This document shows positions 58,700-64,000 of a DNA stretch of 64,000 nt, piece by piece. Within the stretch, counting starts at the first letter, position 1, and every line of letters starts with the position of its first letter. Origin of the DNA: Gnetum montanum (taxonomy: Eukaryota > Streptophyta > Gnetopsida > Gnetales > Gnetaceae); NCBI GenBank assembly GCA_015680685.1, contig MNCI01002098.1, forward strand, positions 705,307 to 769,306, in the 5' to 3' direction. Made by a program: the position numbers and the translations under genes. The notes beneath the pieces are model-generated. The model worked only from the letters and a program-made list of their open reading frames with translations, was not told the DNA's origin and ran no database searches.

Positions 58700-60600
58700 T
58701 CCACTCAACGATAAGAAACAACCAATGTGTGCAACTATAAGAGTAGAGGATACAAAACCAAAAGACACCCTGTGGTCACTAACTAAGAACCTTAATTTGT
58801 CTAATACATGCATGGAAAAATATAAAACACCTACTAATTTCCAAACTAAGAAAATGACTGTAATTGAGAGACCAAAAATGAAATAGTTAACTCATAATCA
58901 TACACTAAAAGAAAAAGTGAATAAGAATTTAGATGATCATAACTCCACTACTATCAAAATTACATAGGATAATGAGAGAAAAGTCACATCACTAAAGATG
59001 TTAGGTGAACCACCTACAATGTATGACCTAGGAGATTTAGGGAGCATTTTCCAAACACTTACCCATGAGATTAGTCATGGAGGAGATACTTTACTTTGAA
59101 TTTAGAATTAATAAGTGATTTTTTTTATTTTTTTATTTTACAATTCTTTCCATCTTTTTACATTCTTTGACATTTTCTCATTGTTTATAGTTTTCCATTT
59201 CTTCAATTTTTCACATCTTTTACATTTTTCATATCTTTTACATTTTTCATTCTTTATACTTTTTCATCATTTTTTCTATCTTTTGCATTTCTTTCATATT
59301 TTTTAAACCCTTTGTAAATAATTTTGATTGTTAATAAAACATATTCAAATAAAGGAAAGATGTATCCCAACAAGGTGAATATTTCTCTATGTTATCAAGT
59401 CATAAAAGACTAATTATTTGCACAGTGAGCCCACATCATTCATCCATCCACTACATTAATGAGAGGTTCTTACCATGGCCATAATGATAATTTTTTCCAT
59501 CATCAAACTAAGAATAAACTTGTGATCATTATGCCTGGATAGAAAAGTGAAGAACCAAGGGGAAATGAAAAGGGTGTTACATCAAGGGAACTTGTGGATT
59601 CTTTTTATATTATTATTGTAAGTTCTATCATGTTACTAAGGTTGTATTATATGCTTGTAGATATATTGAAAAATGGAAGTAAGAGTAAAATAAGTGCTAT
59701 CTTAAAAGGTTGACACAGTTAAAGAAAATAAAAGAGCACAAAATAAATTTTTGGGGGTTCCATTAAAAAGACATGTTACCCATGCCTAAAGGTAGGTAGC
59801 TTCTCAAAAATATAAAAATAAAAATAAAGTGTCATGAATAAAGCTCCTCCCTTGGACAATATACTAAGTGATAATACTCCTTGTAACATTGATAGTCTTA
59901 TGATTGTAATTCCAAGAGATGAATTGATGCGATGTCATTCGAAGGTGGTGTGGAATTGGTTTGAATCTTGGACAAAAAGGATAATGATTACCTTAACCAC
60001 TGATAAAACACAAGAATTCATTATGCCTATGGTAAGACACCTCACAACCTGATTTCTGCAATCCTTTCTAAGTCCATTTCATCTCACCATTTGAATAATC
60101 ATAACTTATGATTTTATGTAACATAGAGTTATTTTCCCAATTTGGTGGTATTAACATGTGTGTTTTGCTAAATAGGTATTCATTACATTCAAATCCTTAA
60201 GTGCCTAAGGACACTTTTAGCTGTAGTTATACAAGGACATTAAAGGATGGAGCCTACTTTGGGGAGGATCCACTTTTCTAACTATTTTATCTAATACCTA
60301 CCAAGTAGTTCCACATCATCTTGAGCCTTCTAGTTTCAATAAATGATAATAGATACTTTCCATATCATTCACACTAACCATTCTAATGGTATAACATAAT
60401 TGTTTATCTATTCATTCCATCAACATGTCATACACTTTCATAGCCCAAGATTCCTTAATCATAAACTTTCAATGCTTATTTTTCACAATTGAAGCATCAT
60501 TTTCATGTCAAGACCCTTTCAACATAATGTATATCTTCCAACCACCCTATGGGTCTCATTGGTTTCTTAAAAAACCTTAGGAAAATTTGATTTTTTCTAA
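58700..60600 (+). other. post-pol noncoding region of element E
   Basis: It contains AGTCATGGAGGAGATA (59072), T-rich low-complexity DNA (59100-59310) and the conserved AAAGACATGTTACCCATGCC (59767-59786). The 72-codon frame at 59834-60052 is unrecognised. Confidence 0.5.
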
Positions 60601-60603
60601 GGT

Positions 60604-60692
60604 GAAATTGTAGTTACAATATCATAGCCACCTATGATATTGTAGTTATGATTTCATATTTATGATATTGCACTCAAAAAAACTACATATAG
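60604..60692 (+). promoter_or_regulatory. internal promoter-like array of element E
   Basis: Hexamers: GAAATT 60604, AATATC 60618, GATATT 60636, GATTTC 60650, GATATT 60664. Steps are 14, 18, 14, 14. TATAGCATGG starts at 60688, 24 bp after the last hexamer start. It sits between pol and the additional frame and faces it. Confidence 0.62.
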
Positions 60693-61559
60693 CATGGGGG
60701 AGTTAGAGAAAATTTTCATTTTTGATTTTCTTAAAAAGAAGAATTGTTGTCAATTTTTCTTTATCACTTAGCACTCTGACACCCCATCTTTTAGTGTCCA
60801 TAACTTACACATTCTTGCTTTGACTCTCATGATTTTTGAATCTACATAATCTTAGAGTGATCATCTTGTCGTGGTGGGGGATGTTAGTAAGGAAAATTTG
60901 AGTTGATTTTTTGGAAATTGCTAACTACTAGAAGGCATTATAAGGGTAAGTTTAAGGGGACATATTAAGAATTTTTAAAGTAAATAATTCATTTTAAGGC
61001 CAAAAAAACTTTAAGAAGACTATTACTTGATCATACCACTCATTTTACACTATAGAAAAGTAGTAATGGGGTTCTTAAAAAATTTTATAACTCTACAATC
61101 ATAATGAATTAAGGACTTGATATAACTAAGGGTATGAGTAAGGTACCCAATTCTTACTCATCTATGAGAATACTTTAGTAATTCCAAACCCTTTATTGAT
61201 TTCAAATGTCCCCAAAAAGAGGAGCACAAGGAAAACTTCCATGACCAATAAGTAAAAAACCATGAGGTGGAAGAGGACAAGTGAGTGAGAGAAACCTGCA
61301 AGTAGAACAAGGAGAGCAGGAGGCACAATCCCTTAGTATTCATCAACAAAATTTTGCCATGAAGTAATTTTCTTAGGAAGAAGCTGATACTCCACAAGAG
61401 CCCATCTAGGAACATTAACTCATACTATCACATGAATGCCTTCAAGCTATTTAGGAAAAATCCAGCATGTTGATAGTAATTTTGAAACTTAACTTTGGTT
61501 CAATTTTGGAATTTTCTCTAGAAGGTGTTAAGGCCCAACTTCAATCATCTCCTTTGTGG

Positions 61560-63950
61560 CCTACTATGACAACAAATGGGAAGTGGTATTTAGGAGAAAC
61601 ACTCTAGTTTTGGTAGAATCAAGAATTATATGCTATAGTAAAAATTTAAAGGATCTCAATGTCTTACTTGGTTAAGGAAATTGTAGAGGTATGGAATGTA
61701 CCTAATGAAGAAGAAAAGGTGGCATAGATATCAACAAGATCTAACATAGACACCACGAAGCCATGGTTGCAATAGGCATATGGCAAGGACAATAATGAAC
61801 ATAATGAACTAATTGCAGAAGAAAAGATCTATTTTAAAATTGGTAACTATCACATGTTTCCTACCAAGAGATTGAACTAAATCTCTACATAGGTGGCTAG
61901 AGGTAGCGTACTATTAATGGGAAAGTTCAATGTAAACATCGCTCACCTCTACTTCACAAAAATTCAAACATGATTCAAGGAGAAGAAGGCAAGGACGTTA
62001 ACACTTCCATTCTCTTGCCTAATCCAAAAGTTATGAAAATGAGCTAACATCCTAGGATATACAAATGATGCATTAAGGAAGGCATAGAATGCTTCTTATG
62101 CTGAAATGCTGAAGTTGGTGCCTTCCAAAAAGGACCAAATAGAAGAACAACTAGGCACTGAGGAGACTACCTAAACCACATGACAAGAACAACAACAATT
62201 GCAGGTACCACCACCTTCACCACAAGATTATAGACCTTCAATGAGTCATTTGTAGTAAATTTTAGAAACCATCAGTTGGGAAAGTCGGGAATAGGCCAAA
62301 CTATTTAAAATAATTGATGATTTAGTTAGGCCAACCATCTTAAGAAATATTTCTAGTAGACAAATATGATTACAGTTAGGAAAAGAGGCCTAGTGGTCAT
62401 AATAGATTTCTAGAAATGCTACATCATTTTGAGTGGTACTTAAATCTAGAGAAGGAGCACAATTGTGGTCATGCAACACCATGATCCAAAGGGAGCCATT
62501 GACGCAAAGGGAATATTTCAATGTACTTGTTATCTTGCTAGCTAATATTTCTAGAACTAAAGATGCTCAAATGTTAGCTGGTATCTCTATGACATGTGCA
62601 GAACATGAAGATTTATTAGATAGACTATTGTAAATAAGACAAGATATGATAAATCTCTTCAACATTCCTAGTGATGTCACTCTAACACAATTCAAATTAA
62701 TTCCCACCAAAAGAAAATTGATCATGGCTAAAAACAAGGAAAAGAATGTTGAGAATGAACTTCATAGATTACAAGAAGAACTCGTAGCCATGAGAGTAGA
62801 AAGAAGAAATCCAATTCAATTCATTGCACTAGAATAACTAGCACAATTTAGAAATGAGTAGATTAGTTACCTTCTTAAGAATAATAAAGAGATGTAGAAT
62901 GAAAAAGAAATGATAGTATGGAATGCTTTAGTGGCCAAAGCCCGAACATATGCCGATGATAAAGCACTTACTACCATGCAAGAGGAAAATAAACAACTCA
63001 ATGTTGATAACATGTGGTTGACCACTATTGAAAAATAGAAAAACATTTTGGAAGAAAGCATCCACTAGCTAAGGGAATAGTTGGTGAGGGTCAACCAGGA
63101 TTTGAGCTACCTCACAAAAGAAAACAAAACCCTCTCCATGGAGGAGGTACATGCCTTCCATTAGAAATCAGCCATTGAAATTAACATGTAGCAAAATGAG
63201 GCAAAGAACAGCTTAAGAAATACTTCTAAGATTATGTGGAAATGTATAAAAGAAATCAATGAGAAAGAGATCTAGATGGTGAAGGTTGGCACTAATTCCA
63301 TGTCAACAAAAAATCTAGAATGGCAACCCATCCTGGATAGCAAGGCCCACACCTGCAAAGCATAAGTGAAAAACAAATACTTGTAGATTAAGGACTTAAA
63401 AGAGTACATTTGGTTAGAAAACCTCCGTTATGCTAACTTAGCCATGTTGATAGTAGGTAGGCCTAGAATTAAGCTTGAATAATAAGTAGTAGCCATACAC
63501 ACCTTATATGATAAAGAGTTTACAAACTGCAAAGATGCTTTACAAAAGCTTCAAGTAGCAAGCTCAAAGCTAGAAGCAGTTAAGGCTGGCTACTAGGGGA
63601 AAAAAGATATAGTAGTGAATCTAGCCAAAAGATTAACAAATTACCATGTATTAAGAGAGAAGGCCAAATATTTTAAAGAAGAAAGAGGATAGTTCGTGGC
63701 ATGGTATGTCAAGGCTAATAAGATGTTTCTACAACTTCCATGTCTGTGAAATGTGCTGACTTCATCAAACATTGGTTCATCAGCATGGATGGTTCACAAT
63801 CCAAAAATGAAAGAGTAGAAATCGTAGGTCCTCCTAAACCATTATCAATTTCAAAAGCTTGATGATAAGGAAAAGTGACCAATGGAATAGCCATCACCAC
63901 TTGGAAGAACATAAGGCTACATTAGGCTTCACCAAATTTTGTATTTGCAT
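61560..63950 (+). pseudogene. additional post-pol reading frame of element E
   Basis: Broken frame with KAQLQSSPLWPTM (61531-61570), GKFNVNIAHLYFTKIQT and TLTLPFSCLIQKL (61920-62035), a domain open at 62433-62630 (REYFNVLVILLANISRTKDA), and a long Glu/Lys/Asn-rich coiled-coil-like region (62646-63700) with MEEVHAFH near 63140. Order and motifs agree with C at 46930-48850. The IxxGxxxxIxxxY...LPFPxLI pattern resembles the putative plant transposon domain of Athila-type elements; this is by recollection of the family. E's 3' LTR should follow beyond 64000. Confidence 0.55.
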
Positions 63951-64000
63951 TGTAAAGTTTGTCATGTCATGAATGTGTCATTTTTGTAAAACACCACTAC

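Larger units (their letters stand above)
18434..64000 (+). mobile_element. Athila-like retrotransposon E (outermost; 3' LTR outside window)
   Basis: E starts with a 5' LTR (18434-19320), a PBS and a degraded gag (to 22084). It is interrupted by D (22085-58258) and resumes with a protease remnant (58270-58680), post-pol noncoding sequence (58700-60600), an internal promoter-like array and an additional reading frame reaching the window edge. RT, RNase H and integrase are missing: the protease remnant passes directly into the post-pol region. Protein similarity to A, C and D places it in the same family. Confidence 0.8.

Noticed and set aside
59834-60052. A 72-codon frame in E as a separate small gene
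   Set aside because: It lies in the post-pol noncoding region, is not conserved in C or D by eye, and has no motif.
60588-60700. A truncated 3' LTR of element E
   Set aside because: The similarity to the E LTR is limited to the hexamer array and TATA region. The additional frame expected before the 3' LTR follows it, and C has the same arrangement internally, so it is better read as an internal promoter-like segment.

Overview
This window comes from a large, repeat-rich seed-plant nuclear genome. A gymnosperm or conifer seems likeliest, but that is inferred from the density of old, deeply nested LTR retrotransposons and from the plant gene structures. No diagnostic species marker is visible. 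The sequence is AT-rich, has one 332-base N gap and two single-N contig joins, and holds one clearly intact host gene.

Left end, 1-15 kb: the last exon of a BOI-type RING-finger gene lies on the minus strand (1049-1235), with a doubtful small coding stretch beyond it. After a gene-poor stretch with a possible solo LTR comes a complete 13-exon glycoside hydrolase family 1 beta-glucosidase gene (6648-10301, plus strand). It encodes 501 residues and most resembles the Arabidopsis BGLU11 group. A minisatellite, the 3' end of a LINE and AT-rich sequence with a tandem duplication follow.

From 15 kb to the right end, nearly everything is Ty3/gypsy retrotransposon sequence stacked in layers. Two solo LTRs come first: F at 15081-16038, and H at 16076-17781, which is itself split by solo LTR G. 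Then element E (18434 to beyond the window) contains D (22085-58258). D contains A (25585-42530), which in turn contains B (28357-38256). A fifth element, C (45702-57992), sits in D's 3' LTR. Target-site duplications support several layers: ATGTG for B, TGCAT for F, TATTG/CATTG for C, TAGAC/TAGAA for A and CTAAC/CTAAT for G. A, C, D, E, F, G and H form one Athila-like family: the LTR 3' end reads TGATGAGTGGCGAGG in inverse, and the primer-binding site is tRNA-Asp-like. B belongs to another lineage. Only C keeps traces of gag, protease, RT, RNase H and integrase; A, D and E lack RT and integrase, and B lacks RT.

The most unusual signal is in the U3 promoters of the Athila-like family. Upstream of each TATA box lies a row of palindrome-like hexamers (GATATC, GTCGAC, GTATAC, TCAATG and similar) at an exact 14-bp pitch. 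One 18-20 bp step usually occurs, and the TATA box begins about 24 bp after the last hexamer starts. Pitch and geometry are conserved, while the hexamer sequence differs between subfamilies. The same geometry recurs inside elements C and E, directly upstream of an additional post-pol reading frame, which suggests an internal promoter for that frame.
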